In this document: positions 1-9,162 of the stretch, in pieces
How positions within the stretch are numbered: position 1 is the first letter of the stretch
How the letters are laid out: every line of letters begins with the position of its first letter
From: Candidatus Buchananbacteria bacterium RIFCSPHIGHO2_02_FULL_39_17
GTDB lineage: Bacteria; Patescibacteriota; Patescibacteriia; Buchananbacterales; UBA6539
DNA: 37,924 nt
Direction: 5' to 3'
NCBI GenBank assembly: GCA_001817425.1
Contig: MHII01000003.1
Coordinates: 1-37,924 of the forward strand
Translations under genes and position numbers: made by a program
The notes under the pieces: model-generated
What the model saw: the letters and a program-made list of their open reading frames with translations, nothing else
Databases searched by the model: none
Told to the model about the DNA's origin: nothing

Positions 1-121
1 TGGCGTCTCCCGATGTTCGCCAAAGGCGAAATCGGGATCCCAACTTTTCCGACGCTAGGTCGGAATTCCGATTTAACATCGGCACCTTATCAATTAGTAT
101 AGGTGTGCGTCGGGACTAACC
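1..121. repeat. Copy A of ~120-bp structured direct repeat (core 8..115, ends TCCCGA/TCGGGA), truncated by window edge
   Basis: Same sequence as 457..577 at an offset of 456 with about 2 mismatches; internal hairpins CCCGAT-TTCGCC-TTT-GGCGAA-C-ATCGGG and CCGAC-ctagc-GTCGG. Confidence 0.85.
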
Positions 122-132
122 ACTAACCGAAA

Positions 133-207
133 TAGCCCCAAGCGGATTTGAACCGCTGTTACCAGGATGAGAACCTGGCGTCCTAAACCGGGCTAGACGA
201 TGGGGCC
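133..207 (-). tRNA. tRNA-Glu (anticodon CTC)
   Basis: Minus strand GGCCCCATCGTCTAGCCCGGTTTAGGACGCCAGGTTCTCATCCTGGTAACAGCGGTTCAAATCCGCTTGGGGCTA: 7-bp acceptor, CCAGG/CCTGG anticodon stem with loop TTCTCAT, GCGG-TTCAAAT-CCGC T-arm. Confidence 0.93.
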
Positions 208-443
208 TCGTTTAATTACTTGCTCAATCATTTTTTTACTTTTCCAACTTTTAAATTTATATTCCTTTTTCTGAGCTTCTGCTTTAGTTTTATGAAACTC
301 TCTAAAAACCAGAGTAACAGGTAATTTTCCTTTAGTGCTTTTACCTTTCCCGCCTAATGATACTTGACTCTCATTTCTATATTTTCAGTGCTACCAATAT
401 AATAATCTCCTTTATTAGTTTTTAAAATATATAAATAAGGCAT
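193..443 (-). pseudogene. GIY-YIG (UPF0213/YhbQ-like) endonuclease ORF with one -1 frameshift
   Basis: Translated by eye: MPYLYILKTNKGDYYIGSTENIEMRVKYH then a 1-nt loss, then GGKGKSTKGKLPVTLVFREFHKTKAEAQKKEYKFKSWKSKKMIEQVIKRGPIV*; YxYILK...DYYIGST is the GIY-YIG signature; TAG stop lies inside tRNA-Glu. Confidence 0.82.
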
Positions 444-456
444 AAGGATGAGAACC

Positions 457-577
457 TGGCGTCTCCCGATGTTCGCCAAAGGCGAAATCGGGATCCCGAC
501 TTTTCCGACGCTAGGTCGGAATTCCGATTTAACATCGGCGCCTTATCAATTAGTATAGGTGTGCGTCGGGACTAACC
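457..577. repeat. Copy B of ~120-bp structured direct repeat (core 464..571)
   Basis: Near-identical to 1..121. Confidence 0.88.
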
Positions 578-581
578 GCTA

Positions 582-624
582 CCTACCTCGCCTCGGCTAA
601 AGCCTACGGCGAGTCGAGGCGGGG
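582..624. repeat. GC-rich palindromic (REP-like) repeat
   Basis: CCTACCTCGCCTCGGCTAAAGCCTACGGCGAGTCGAGGCGGGG, self-complementary. Confidence 0.7.
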
Positions 625-721
625 ACGATAGGGCCACGATAAAAAGTCAAATCTCAAATCTCAAAATTAATGAGATCCTTCCCTTCGATGCCACTCAGGG
701 TAAACTAAGCTCAGAATGACA

Positions 722-1822
722 TTAATCTTCAAGTTCTCGCAATAACTCTCTCTGTTTTTTTGACAAACGAGTCGGGGTTTTAACAATTATTTCTATAAAT
801 TGATCTCCCCGACCCCGGCCGCCTAAATGAGGCACGCCTTTGCCGGATAATTTAAAAATCTTGCCGCTTTGGGTGCCTTCGGGAATTTTTAAATTAACTT
901 TACCCTCAACCGTGTCAATCTCAATTTTACCCCCCAGCGCCGCTTGAGTAAAAGAAATTTCCGCTTTGGTGATAATATTAAAACTATCACGCTTAAATCT
1001 CGCATCCGGCCGGACTCTAATCTTTAAATATAAATCGCCAGCCGCACTCCCCTTGCCCGCCTCATGTCCCTTGCCTTCCAGCCTGATGGCTTGACCATGA
1101 TCAATCCCGGCTGGAATTTTTACGGTTAAATTTTCGGTTTGGTTAATTACGCCCTTGCCCCGGCAATGGTGGCAAAATTTTTCCGGCTTTTTGCCCTCAC
1201 CTTGGCAATCCGGACAAACTGAAGGAAAACCAAGACCAAAGCCAATATTTTTTAAAACTTGTCCCGTGCCGCCGCAGGTTTGGCAGGTTTTCACCTTTGA
1301 ACCGGGCTCGGCGCCCTTGCCACCGCAGATTTGGCAAAGCTGATGGCGTTCAAAATTAATAGTTTTTTGATTGCCAAAAATTGCTTCATTAAAATCAATG
1401 GTAATTTCCGCTTGAATATCAGCGCCTTGGCGCTGCCGAGTCTTTGTCCGCGTCCGACCCCCGCCACTAAATAAATCACCAAAAATATCGCCTAAATCGC
1501 CAAATTCAAAACTAAAACTGCTATTATTATTGCCACCGCTCCGAAAAGCTTGGGCAAAATCGGAAAAATCACGAAAGCCTTCAAAGCCCCCAAAGCCGCC
1601 TTGAGTCCTAGCCTGCTCAAAAGTCGCGCCATATTGGTCATATTGCTGGCGCTTTTCCGGGTTGCCCAAAACGCTATAAGCTTCGTTGATTTCTTTCATT
1701 TTCGCTTCATCGCCGCCCTTGTGCGGATGATGTTGATGCGCGAGTTTGTAATAGATTTTTCTGATTTCTTCAGCGGAAGCGTTTTTAGCCACGCCTAATA
1801 TGTTGTAGTAATCTTTGGTCAT
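722..1822 (-). CDS. dnaJ: Chaperone protein DnaJ
   Basis: J-domain MTKDYYNILGV...HPHKGG; four CxxCxGxG zinc repeats; start probably the internal Met at 1822. Confidence 0.97.
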   Translation of the reverse strand: MTKDYYNILGVAKNASAEEIRKIYYKLAHQHHPHKGGDEAKMKEINEAYSVLGNPEKRQQYDQYGATFEQARTQGGFGGFEGFRDFSDFAQAFRSGGNNNSSFSFEFGDLGDIFGDLFSGGGRTRTKTRQRQGADIQAEITIDFNEAIFGNQKTINFERHQLCQICGGKGAEPGSKVKTCQTCGGTGQVLKNIGFGLGFPSVCPDCQGEGKKPEKFCHHCRGKGVINQTENLTVKIPAGIDHGQAIRLEGKGHEAGKGSAAGDLYLKIRVRPDARFKRDSFNIITKAEISFTQAALGGKIEIDTVEGKVNLKIPEGTQSGKIFKLSGKGVPHLGGRGRGDQFIEIIVKTPTRLSKKQRELLRELED

Positions 1823-1878
1823 AAAAAAATCAAAAATCAAAAATCAAAATTTTGGAGGTTGCCTTTGGCAACTTTATT

Positions 1879-2433
1879 TTAATTAATATTTTTGGCGATT
1901 AGACCAATAATTAATATTCCCAAAAAATTCAAAGTAAATGATAAAATAATAAAATTTCTATTTTTCATTTTGTTTAAACCCATTAGAACTAAACCTAATT
2001 CATCAGGCAAGGGTGAAGCAATAATTAAGGCGCCAATTAACGGCACGAGCCAATGAAAAATTTTTAATTTAAAAATTTCTTTCAGCCGTTTAGCTGGATG
2101 ATGCTTAACTAAAGAAAGTATATCTGCGCCCAGTCGATTTTTGACAAAACGAAAAAGTAAATAATCACCAACTAAACCACCTAATCCGCCTAAAAGCGCT
2201 GTTAGCAAAACCGAATTATTTTTAGCTATCCCCGCTAAAGCCACGGCCGCCGGCGCCACGGTAAAAATCGACACAAAAAATATTCCGGCCAAAAAACTGC
2301 CTAAGTATTGCCAACGCTCAAAATCATTAATTAAATTGCTAAGGCTTCCGGTTTTAACTAAAATAAGGGCAATCAAGAAACTTAAAATAATAATCCCCAA
2401 ATCACGAAATAAATTATTCTTTTCTCTCGTCAT
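1879..2433 (-). CDS. Integral membrane protein of unknown function between dnaK and dnaJ
   Basis: 184-aa ORF with several hydrophobic segments. Confidence 0.7.
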   Translation of the reverse strand: MTREKNNLFRDLGIIILSFLIALILVKTGSLSNLINDFERWQYLGSFLAGIFFVSIFTVAPAAVALAGIAKNNSVLLTALLGGLGGLVGDYLLFRFVKNRLGADILSLVKHHPAKRLKEIFKLKIFHWLVPLIGALIIASPLPDELGLVLMGLNKMKNRNFIILSFTLNFLGILIIGLIAKNIN

Positions 2434-2509
2434 TTATTTATTATATCAGAGAGACGAGGCTTTCGCACCTCGCCTCTATTTTATTTCTTGATTACTGATC
2501 ACTGATCTC

Positions 2510-4423
2510 TTATTTCTTCTTTAGGTTATCCTCTACTTCCCCTTCCACCACATCACCAGCTTCTGGTTTTTTCTTTTCCTCAGTTTGTGAGTTTGCTGGC
2601 TGGTCAGCTTGCCCGCCTGCCGGCTGTTGTCCATACAGCGCAGAGCCGATTTTTTGAATCGCCGCGCTTAATTCCTGCGTTTTTTGCCGGATGGCCGAGA
2701 TATCTTCACCGTCTTTAATCTTTTTTAATTCCTCAATTTTTCCTTCAATTTCTTTTTTGTCCGCCGCCGGGACTTTATCGCCCGCATCGCGCAGAGCTTT
2801 TTCACTCGTGTAAACCAAGGTATCAGCCATATTTTTAGCTTCAGTTAGTTCCTTTTTCTTTTGGTCTTCGCCGGCGTGCATCTCGGCTTCTTTTTTCATT
2901 TTTTCAATTTCATCTTTGCTTAAACCGGATGAGGCGGTAATCGTAATTTTTTGAATTTTGCCGCTGGCTTTATCTTTAGCACTGACATTTAAAATGCCAT
3001 TTGCGTCAATATCAAAAGTCACTTCAATTTGAGGCAGACCGCGCGGCGAAGGCGGAATGCCATCTAGGATAAATCGGCCTAAAGTTTTATTGTCATGCGC
3101 CATTGGCCGCTCGCCTTGTAAAACATGAATTTCAACTGAAGTTTGGTTGTCCGCGGCGGTGGAAAAAACCTGCGACTTTGCCGTGGGCACAGTCGTATTT
3201 CGTTCAATTAACGGCGTCATCACACTGCCTAAAGTTTCAATGCCTAAAGTCAAAGGCGTCACGTCTAAAAGCAAAATGTCTTTGACGTCACCCTGCAAAA
3301 TTCCGGCCTGAACCGCGGCGCCGACCGCCACCACCTCATCAGGATTAACGGAAATATTTGGCTTTTTGCCAAAAAATTTTTCAACCGTCTGCAAAACTAA
3401 AGGCATCCGCGTCATTCCCCCAACCATAATGACTTCATCAATATCCTTAGTTTCTAAATTGGCGTCTTTTAACGCTTGGCGACAAGGGGCCAAAGTTTTT
3501 TCCACTAATTCACCGGTTAGTTCTTCTAGTTTAGCGCGAGTTAATTTCATGACTAAATGCTTAGGTCCGGAGGCATCAGTGGTGATAAACGGCTGATTAA
3601 TTTCGGTTTCCTGCGCTGTTGAAAGCTCAATTTTTGCCTTTTCTGCGGCTTCCTTAATCCGCTGCAACGCCAAAGGGTCTTTACTTAAATCAAGTCCGCT
3701 TTCTTTTTTGAATTCTTTGATAATCCATTCAATCAATATTTGGTCAAAGTCATCACCGCCTAAATGAGTGTCGCCGTTAGTTGATTTAACTTCAATTGTG
3801 TCCGGTGAAATATTTAAAATGGAGATGTCAAATGTGCCGCCGCCCAAATCATAAACCGCGATTTGCTGACCTTTTTTCTTTTCAAAACCATAAGCCAAAG
3901 CCGCGGCCGTCGGTTCATTTAGGATTAAACGGACGTTTAACCCACTAATCTCACCCGCGTCTTTGGTTGCGCGACGCTGGGCATCGTTAAAATAAGCCGG
4001 CACGGTAATCACCGCTTCGGTAATTTTTTCACCCAGCCGGCTTTCCGCGTCCGCTTTTAATTTTTGTAAAATCATGGCGGAAATTTCCTGCGGCGTATAT
4101 TGTTTATCACCCATCACGATTTTAACGGCATCACCGGCCTTAACCATTTTAAAAGGCATAAGTTTTAAGTCGCGCTGGATTTCTGAATCTTCCCAACGCC
4201 GGCCGATTAAGCGCTTAACGGAAAATAAAGTATTTTGCGGATTAGTGACCGCTTGACGCTTGGCTAAAAGACCAGCCAAACGTTCGCCGGATTTATTAAT
4301 CGCCACCATTGACGGCGTAGTACGCGCGCCTTCGCTATTTTCCAAAACTTTAGGCTCACCGCCTTGGATAATCGCTATGGCGGAATTAGTGGTCCCTAAA
4401 TCAATGCCTAGAATTTTTGACAT
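2510..4423 (-). CDS. dnaK: Chaperone protein DnaK (Hsp70)
   Basis: [46 protein letters not shown]. Confidence 0.99.
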   Translation of the reverse strand: MSKILGIDLGTTNSAIAIIQGGEPKVLENSEGARTTPSMVAINKSGERLAGLLAKRQAVTNPQNTLFSVKRLIGRRWEDSEIQRDLKLMPFKMVKAGDAVKIVMGDKQYTPQEISAMILQKLKADAESRLGEKITEAVITVPAYFNDAQRRATKDAGEISGLNVRLILNEPTAAALAYGFEKKKGQQIAVYDLGGGTFDISILNISPDTIEVKSTNGDTHLGGDDFDQILIEWIIKEFKKESGLDLSKDPLALQRIKEAAEKAKIELSTAQETEINQPFITTDASGPKHLVMKLTRAKLEELTGELVEKTLAPCRQALKDANLETKDIDEVIMVGGMTRMPLVLQTVEKFFGKKPNISVNPDEVVAVGAAVQAGILQGDVKDILLLDVTPLTLGIETLGSVMTPLIERNTTVPTAKSQVFSTAADNQTSVEIHVLQGERPMAHDNKTLGRFILDGIPPSPRGLPQIEVTFDIDANGILNVSAKDKASGKIQKITITASSGLSKDEIEKMKKEAEMHAGEDQKKKELTEAKNMADTLVYTSEKALRDAGDKVPAADKKEIEGKIEELKKIKDGEDISAIRQKTQELSAAIQKIGSALYGQQPAGGQADQPANSQTEEKKKPEAGDVVEGEVEDNLKKK

Positions 4424-4499
4424 AATTTTTTATTCTAATTAATTTTAATTTTATTAATAATATTTTAAGACCTAGTTTTTTGTTAAATATTAATTTTTG

Positions 4500-4985
4500 T
4501 TATTTTGCCACTTTCACCTTAGCCGGCTTTAAGACTTTGCCGTGCAAAGTGTAGCCGCGAGTTGCTTCTTCAAAAATGACATCCGGAGCAAAATCTGGTT
4601 TTTCTTCATGACTAACGGCTTCGTGAAATTCCGGGTTAAATTTCTCGCCAATGGTTTTAATCTCTTCAATGCCTAAATTCTTGAAAAAATCAACAAATTG
4701 TTTTTGAATATGAAAAAACCCTTTCACCCATTCTGCCCCTTTTTCTTCCTCGGGAATATGGCTTAAAGCCAATTTGAAATGGTCAAAAATCGGCAAAAAC
4801 TGAATAATTAAAGCGACGTTGGCAAAGTGGAGCAATTCTAAATGCTGTTTTTCCGTGTCTTTTTTAAAATTAAGATAATCAGCCTTTGCCCGTTTCCAAC
4901 CAGATAAATAATCTTCCGTTTTCTTTTTTAATTCCTCTAACTCAGTTTTTAAATTTTCCATTTCATTTTTAACTTCTGCCATCAT
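4500..4985 (-). CDS. grpE: Nucleotide exchange factor GrpE
   Basis: N-terminal coiled coil, ...GIEEIKTIGEKFNPEFHEAVSHEE...GYTLHGKVLKPAKVKV. Confidence 0.96.
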   Translation of the reverse strand: MMAEVKNEMENLKTELEELKKKTEDYLSGWKRAKADYLNFKKDTEKQHLELLHFANVALIIQFLPIFDHFKLALSHIPEEEKGAEWVKGFFHIQKQFVDFFKNLGIEEIKTIGEKFNPEFHEAVSHEEKPDFAPDVIFEEATRGYTLHGKVLKPAKVKVAK

Positions 4986-5686
4986 TAATTTAACTTATTA
5001 ATCAAATCCTGTCCGTACTTAACCAAATTAAAATTAGTTTGATAATCCATCCGAATCGGGCCCAAAACGCCAAAAATCCCGTTATTATCTCCGGCTTGAT
5101 ATTTAGCTAAAATTGAGCCGCAGTCATGGCCAAACGGATTTTGCCGGCCGAGAGTAATTTCAATTTCATTCTCTAAATCGTGAAAAAATTTATTAACCAC
5201 TAAATCCAAATGATCAATCACCTGACTTAAGTGGTAAATCACTTTTGGCTCGACAAATTCCGGTTGAGAAAATAAATTAGCCAGTCCGGTATAATAAAAA
5301 TCATTATCGGAAAAAGCGACAAAAACCGCGTTCTCGCAAAGTTCGGCTAAAGCCTTGGCTAATTCCTTAACGATTGGCGGCTCAAAACTTTTTTGTGATT
5401 TAATTGACCGATTCAGGGTTTCCTGTTGTTTTTTGGGCAAATCTTTTTTTATTAAAAAATTTTCAATAAAAAATAAATAGCCTTTTTCAGTTGGCACCCG
5501 GCCAGCGGAAGTATGGGGATGAAAAATATAACCCAAATCTTCCAAGTCCGCCATCTCGTTTCTGATTGTCGCTGAGCTCAAATCAAAATCACCGGCTTCG
5601 GAGATTAATTTTGAGCTGACCGGCTCGGCGGTTTCAATATATTGGCTGACAATAATTTTTAACAAATTTTGCTTTCTTTTGTCCAT
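4985..5686 (-). CDS. hrcA: Heat-inducible transcription repressor HrcA
   Basis: MDKRKQNLLKIIVSQYIETAEPVSSKLI...SSATIRNEMADLEDLGYIFHPHTSAGRVPTEKGY; start at 5686 rather than 5791. Confidence 0.96.
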   Translation of the reverse strand: MDKRKQNLLKIIVSQYIETAEPVSSKLISEAGDFDLSSATIRNEMADLEDLGYIFHPHTSAGRVPTEKGYLFFIENFLIKKDLPKKQQETLNRSIKSQKSFEPPIVKELAKALAELCENAVFVAFSDNDFYYTGLANLFSQPEFVEPKVIYHLSQVIDHLDLVVNKFFHDLENEIEITLGRQNPFGHDCGSILAKYQAGDNNGIFGVLGPIRMDYQTNFNLVKYGQDLINKLN

Positions 5687-5706
5687 TTTTTTAAAAATTC
5701 GGTTAA

Positions 5707-5733
5707 TTAGCACTCTTATCTTTAGAGTGCTAA
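5707..5733. promoter_or_regulatory. CIRCE operator (HrcA binding site)
   Basis: Perfect TTAGCACTC-N9-GAGTGCTAA immediately upstream of hrcA. Confidence 0.97.
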
Positions 5734-5790
5734 TTTTATTATATAGAGAAAAAAAATTGCTGTCAATAGAGCCGCACAATAAATTAAGCA

Positions 5791-5824
5791 TAAAAAAAAC
5801 CCCAGTAAATCCTTTTTACTGGGG
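5791..5824 (-). terminator. Intrinsic terminator
   Basis: Minus strand CCCCAGTAAAAAGGATTTACTGGGGTTTTTTTT downstream of ORF 5845..6270. Confidence 0.85.
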
Positions 5825-5844
5825 ACTGATGATCGTAAAAAACA

Positions 5845-6270
5845 TTACCAAACCAACGCGAAGATTTTAGGTTTATTAGGATCAAAAGCAATCCCGCCAT
5901 CGTGCCTAAATGGTAAAAACCAATAAGGCGTTCCGGCCGAATCCTTCTCAAAAACGGCTTCGCCAGCTTGGATTACAATATCAATTGACCCCAAAAAGGA
6001 AAATTTAACTTCTGTGACAAGTTTAGCTGGCAAACTTCCAACTTGAATATTTGAGGCATTCTCAATTTTTTCCGGCGTCAAGATGCCTTCGGCGAAAAGA
6101 GCTGCCGAAAAAGGCGATTTAACGGCAAATCTCATCTGAGCAACTGAACACCTCACATCTTGATCCAATTTATATAAAATATCCAGAAAGAGAGGTAAAA
6201 TATCTCTCTCCTTTGCTGGCCAAGATGAATACGCTCGGGCCTTCACTGTCGCCGGAAAAGACCAAATCAC
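5845..6270 (-). CDS. Hypothetical protein (141 aa)
   Basis: ORF with GTG start preceded by AGGAGGC; followed by terminator. Confidence 0.65.
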   Translation of the reverse strand: MIWSFPATVKARAYSSWPAKERDILPLFLDILYKLDQDVRCSVAQMRFAVKSPFSAALFAEGILTPEKIENASNIQVGSLPAKLVTEVKFSFLGSIDIVIQAGEAVFEKDSAGTPYWFLPFRHDGGIAFDPNKPKIFALVW

Positions 6271-6364
6271 CGCCTCCTAAAGATGAAAAATCTTCTCCCT
6301 AAAAAATTGACTTCAGCGCAATTGCCATGAGTTATCATCTTTTTTTATTCCTCCTTTTCTTCTT

Positions 6365-7207
6365 TCATTTCAATCCCAGAACATCCTCCATCATGTACCA
6401 ACCGGGTTTTTCTTGTCTTGCTAGCCATTTCACGGCGGTTAACGCCCCTTGAGCGAAAAATTCAGGACCCTGAGCTTCATGACGCAACCGTAGCACTTCA
6501 GCCGGCCCGGCGAAAACCACTTCATGATTGCCAGTGATATTTCCGGCGCGAATTGAATGAACACCAATTTGACCATTGGGGCGTGGCGCATCACTCCGAC
6601 CCTGACGACCACAACAAACCGCAAATTCCGGCGAGGAAAAACGGGCATCGCAAATAGCCTGAATCAGGGTTTGCGCCGTACCGCTTGGCGCATCAAGTTT
6701 TCGGGAATGGTGCTCTTCAATAATTTCCGTTTGATAATTTAGCGGCAAAAATTTCGCCGCTAAATTAACCAAGTGATTTAAAACCGTTACCCCTAAACTG
6801 AAATTGGTTGCTTGTAAAATTGGGATGCCGTCACTTAATTTTCTTAGCTCATTCAATTGGGTCTGACTTAGACCGGTGGTGGCAATAATAGTGGCGACTT
6901 TACATTGGGCGGCAATTGCTGTTTGCGGCACTACCGCTTCCGGATCATTATGAAAAATCAGGAAAACATCGGCTGATTTTAATAAATCGCTGATGTTTTC
7001 TAAGTGGTCTTTTGGCGGAAATATAATCAAAACTTCGTTTCTGATCCGACCATATTGATCAGCTTTAGTCGGATTTTCAATCCCGGTAGCAACTGAAATT
7101 TCTGGATCAGTTTTAGTTAACTCTGCTACCATCATTCCCATCCGACCATAAATACCAGCCAGACAAAGCTTAATTATGGGCTTACCCTCCTTAAATTGTA
7201 TTTTCAA
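6365..7207 (-). CDS. dapB: 4-hydroxy-tetrahydrodipicolinate reductase
   Basis: CLAGIYGRMGMMVAE; IIATTGLS; ATNFSLGVTVL; EIIEEHHSRKLDAPSGTA. Confidence 0.93.
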   Translation of the reverse strand: MKIQFKEGKPIIKLCLAGIYGRMGMMVAELTKTDPEISVATGIENPTKADQYGRIRNEVLIIFPPKDHLENISDLLKSADVFLIFHNDPEAVVPQTAIAAQCKVATIIATTGLSQTQLNELRKLSDGIPILQATNFSLGVTVLNHLVNLAAKFLPLNYQTEIIEEHHSRKLDAPSGTAQTLIQAICDARFSSPEFAVCCGRQGRSDAPRPNGQIGVHSIRAGNITGNHEVVFAGPAEVLRLRHEAQGPEFFAQGALTAVKWLARQEKPGWYMMEDVLGLK

Positions 7208-7276
7208 AAAACTAACCTTATTTTAAGTAACCAGACAAAGAATGTCAATCTTAAAAATATGCTATAATAATATTAT

Positions 7277-7699
7277 ATGACACCAACCGCCAACAGTAAA
7301 AACCCATTTGTCCATCGCCTAATTTTAAAAATCATTTTAAATCTCTGGACAATTCTAACTATTGCCATTTTTGCCGCTGACTTTTTTTCCGGCAACAAAT
7401 TTGACAGTTCGGCTTCAGCGATTGGCATTATTTATTTGGCCATTTTAAGCATTTACGCATCGGAAAAAGAATACACTCGTTGGAAAAATCATTTTATCTC
7501 AAAATACTTAGGCGAAAGTTTTGTCATTGTTTGGACAATAGTCATGGCAATTTTTGCCGTTATCGCTCCCCTGTCAGCCGGTCAATTTAAAATTCCGGCG
7601 GAATTTGCCATAATTTACACAAGCGTAATTGGCGTTTACGCTATTACCCAACACTCAAAAGTTTTACATGACAAACGTCGTCCCCTTGCCAAAAAATAA
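7277..7699 (+). CDS. Hypothetical membrane protein (140 aa)
   Basis: ORF with hydrophobic segments; TGCTATAAT extended -10 just upstream. Confidence 0.65.
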   Translation: MTPTANSKNPFVHRLILKIILNLWTILTIAIFAADFFSGNKFDSSASAIGIIYLAILSIYASEKEYTRWKNHFISKYLGESFVIVWTIVMAIFAVIAPLSAGQFKIPAEFAIIYTSVIGVYAITQHSKVLHDKRRPLAKK

Positions 7700-7722
7700 A
7701 AGTTATGTTAGAATAGCTGAGT

Positions 7723-8016
7723 ATGAAAAAGAATATCCACCCCGAATATTACCAAGATGCCAAAGTGACCTGCGCTTGCGGTAACATTTTTGTTGTTGGC
7801 TCAACTCTGCCGGAAATTCGGGTGGAAATTTGTTCTCATTGCCATCCGTTTTATACCGGCAAGCAAAAATTACTTGATACGGCAAGACGGGTAGAAAAAT
7901 TCCAGGAGCGCTTGGCGAAAAAAACTCAAGTTGCCGCAATCCGCAAAGGCAAGCAGGTTAAAAAAATTAAAGCTCAAATCAGAAAGACAAAAATCAAAAA
8001 AATTTCCGAGGAATAA
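7723..8016 (+). CDS. rpmE: 50S ribosomal protein L31 with lysine-rich C-terminal extension
   Basis: [28 protein letters not shown]...[14 protein letters not shown]. Confidence 0.93.
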   Translation: MKKNIHPEYYQDAKVTCACGNIFVVGSTLPEIRVEICSHCHPFYTGKQKLLDTARRVEKFQERLAKKTQVAAIRKGKQVKKIKAQIRKTKIKKISEE

Positions 8017-8066
8017 CCTTAAATAAACAATGGCTCTCTTTAAAGGGAGTTTTTTGTTAAAAAACT

Positions 8067-9119
8067 ATGTCCAAAAAAATAAACGAGGTAAAAAATCAGT
8101 TTGAAAAATTAAAAAACGATTTAGCCAATCCGGCGATTACGACCAATCCAAAAAATTTAAAAAAAATTTCCCAAGAATACAGCCGACTTGAGCCAATTAT
8201 CAAAAAAATTCAGGAACTAGAAAAAGTGGAGAATCAACTTTCATCAGCCCAAAACAGCTTAAGTGAAGAAACTGACTCGGAATTAATTGCCATTGTCCAG
8301 GAAGAAGTTAATAGTTTAACTGAACTTAAAAAAAATTTAGAAAAAGATATTATTGAAGGCTTAACTCCTCAAGACTCGCTTAATCAAAAAAATATTATTA
8401 TTGAGATTCGGGCCGGCACCGGTGGCGACGAATCAGCCTTATTTGCCGCTGAATTATTCCGGATGTATTCGCGTTATGCGGAAAGTCAGGGTTGGCAAGC
8501 AAAAATTTTAAGCTCAAATCAAATCGGCTTAGGCGGCTTTAAAGAAATTATCTTTGAAATTTCCGGAAAAAACGTCTATAAAAACCTTAAATATGAAAGT
8601 GGCGTTCACCGGGTCCAGCGCGTACCGGAAACCGAAAAAAGCGGCCGGGTTCACACTTCCACGGCTACTGTCGCTGTCTTGCCGGAAGCCGAAGAAACTG
8701 ATTTTGTTATTAAACCGGAAGAATTAAAAATTGATGTCTACCGCTCTGGCGGTAAAGGCGGCCAAAGTGTTAATACCACGGATTCGGCCGTCAGAATTAC
8801 TCATCTGCCCACCGGACTTGTCGTCGCCTGCCAAGACGAAAGATCGCAAGTTCAAAATAAAATTAAAGCCCTCCAAATTATCCGTTCTCGACTTTTAGCC
8901 ACGAGGCAGGAAAAAAAAGAAAAAGAATTAAGAGAAACCCGTAAATTACAGATCGGCACGGGCGAGCGCGCCGAAAAAATTCGGACTTATAATTTCCCTC
9001 AAGATCGGATCACCGATCACCGACTCAATGAAAATTTTCATAATATTATTTCAATTATGGACGGAAAAATTGATCCGATTATTGAAAAATTAAAAACCGC
9101 TTTCAATCAAATTAATTAA
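8067..9119 (+). CDS. prfA: Peptide chain release factor 1
   Basis: IEIRAGTGGDESALFAAELFRMY; GGKGGQSVNTTDSAVRITHLPTG. Confidence 0.97.
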   Translation: MSKKINEVKNQFEKLKNDLANPAITTNPKNLKKISQEYSRLEPIIKKIQELEKVENQLSSAQNSLSEETDSELIAIVQEEVNSLTELKKNLEKDIIEGLTPQDSLNQKNIIIEIRAGTGGDESALFAAELFRMYSRYAESQGWQAKILSSNQIGLGGFKEIIFEISGKNVYKNLKYESGVHRVQRVPETEKSGRVHTSTATVAVLPEAEETDFVIKPEELKIDVYRSGGKGGQSVNTTDSAVRITHLPTGLVVACQDERSQVQNKIKALQIIRSRLLATRQEKKEKELRETRKLQIGTGERAEKIRTYNFPQDRITDHRLNENFHNIISIMDGKIDPIIEKLKTAFNQIN

Positions 9120-9143
9120 AAAGGGGCAAGAAGCCCCTCTTTA
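9119..9143 (+). terminator. Intrinsic terminator downstream of prfA
   Basis: AGGGGC-aagaa-GCCCCTCTTT. Confidence 0.75.
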
Positions 9144-9162
9144 GATGGTGATACTGATTTCA

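Larger units (their letters stand above)
445..635 (-). pseudogene. Disrupted tRNA-Glu 5' half (acceptor/D-arm/anticodon arm) with two insertions
   Basis: Minus strand GGCCCTATCGTC | GC-rich palindrome | TAGCGGTTAG | 108-bp element | GACGCCAGGTTCTCATCC, then the GIY-YIG ORF; removing the insertions restores a tRNA-Glu-like 5' half. Confidence 0.75.

Noticed and set aside
464-571. The 108-bp repeat core as a cloverleaf tRNA-like gene
   Set aside because: Has a 7-bp outer pairing and internal hairpins, but no T-loop consensus and no U33-type anticodon loop
1155-1798. ORFs antisense or out of frame within dnaJ
   Set aside because: Shadow ORFs of a confidently identified gene; the same applies to small ORFs overlapping dnaK, virB4-like, ftsI, rsmH, mraZ, corA and pcm
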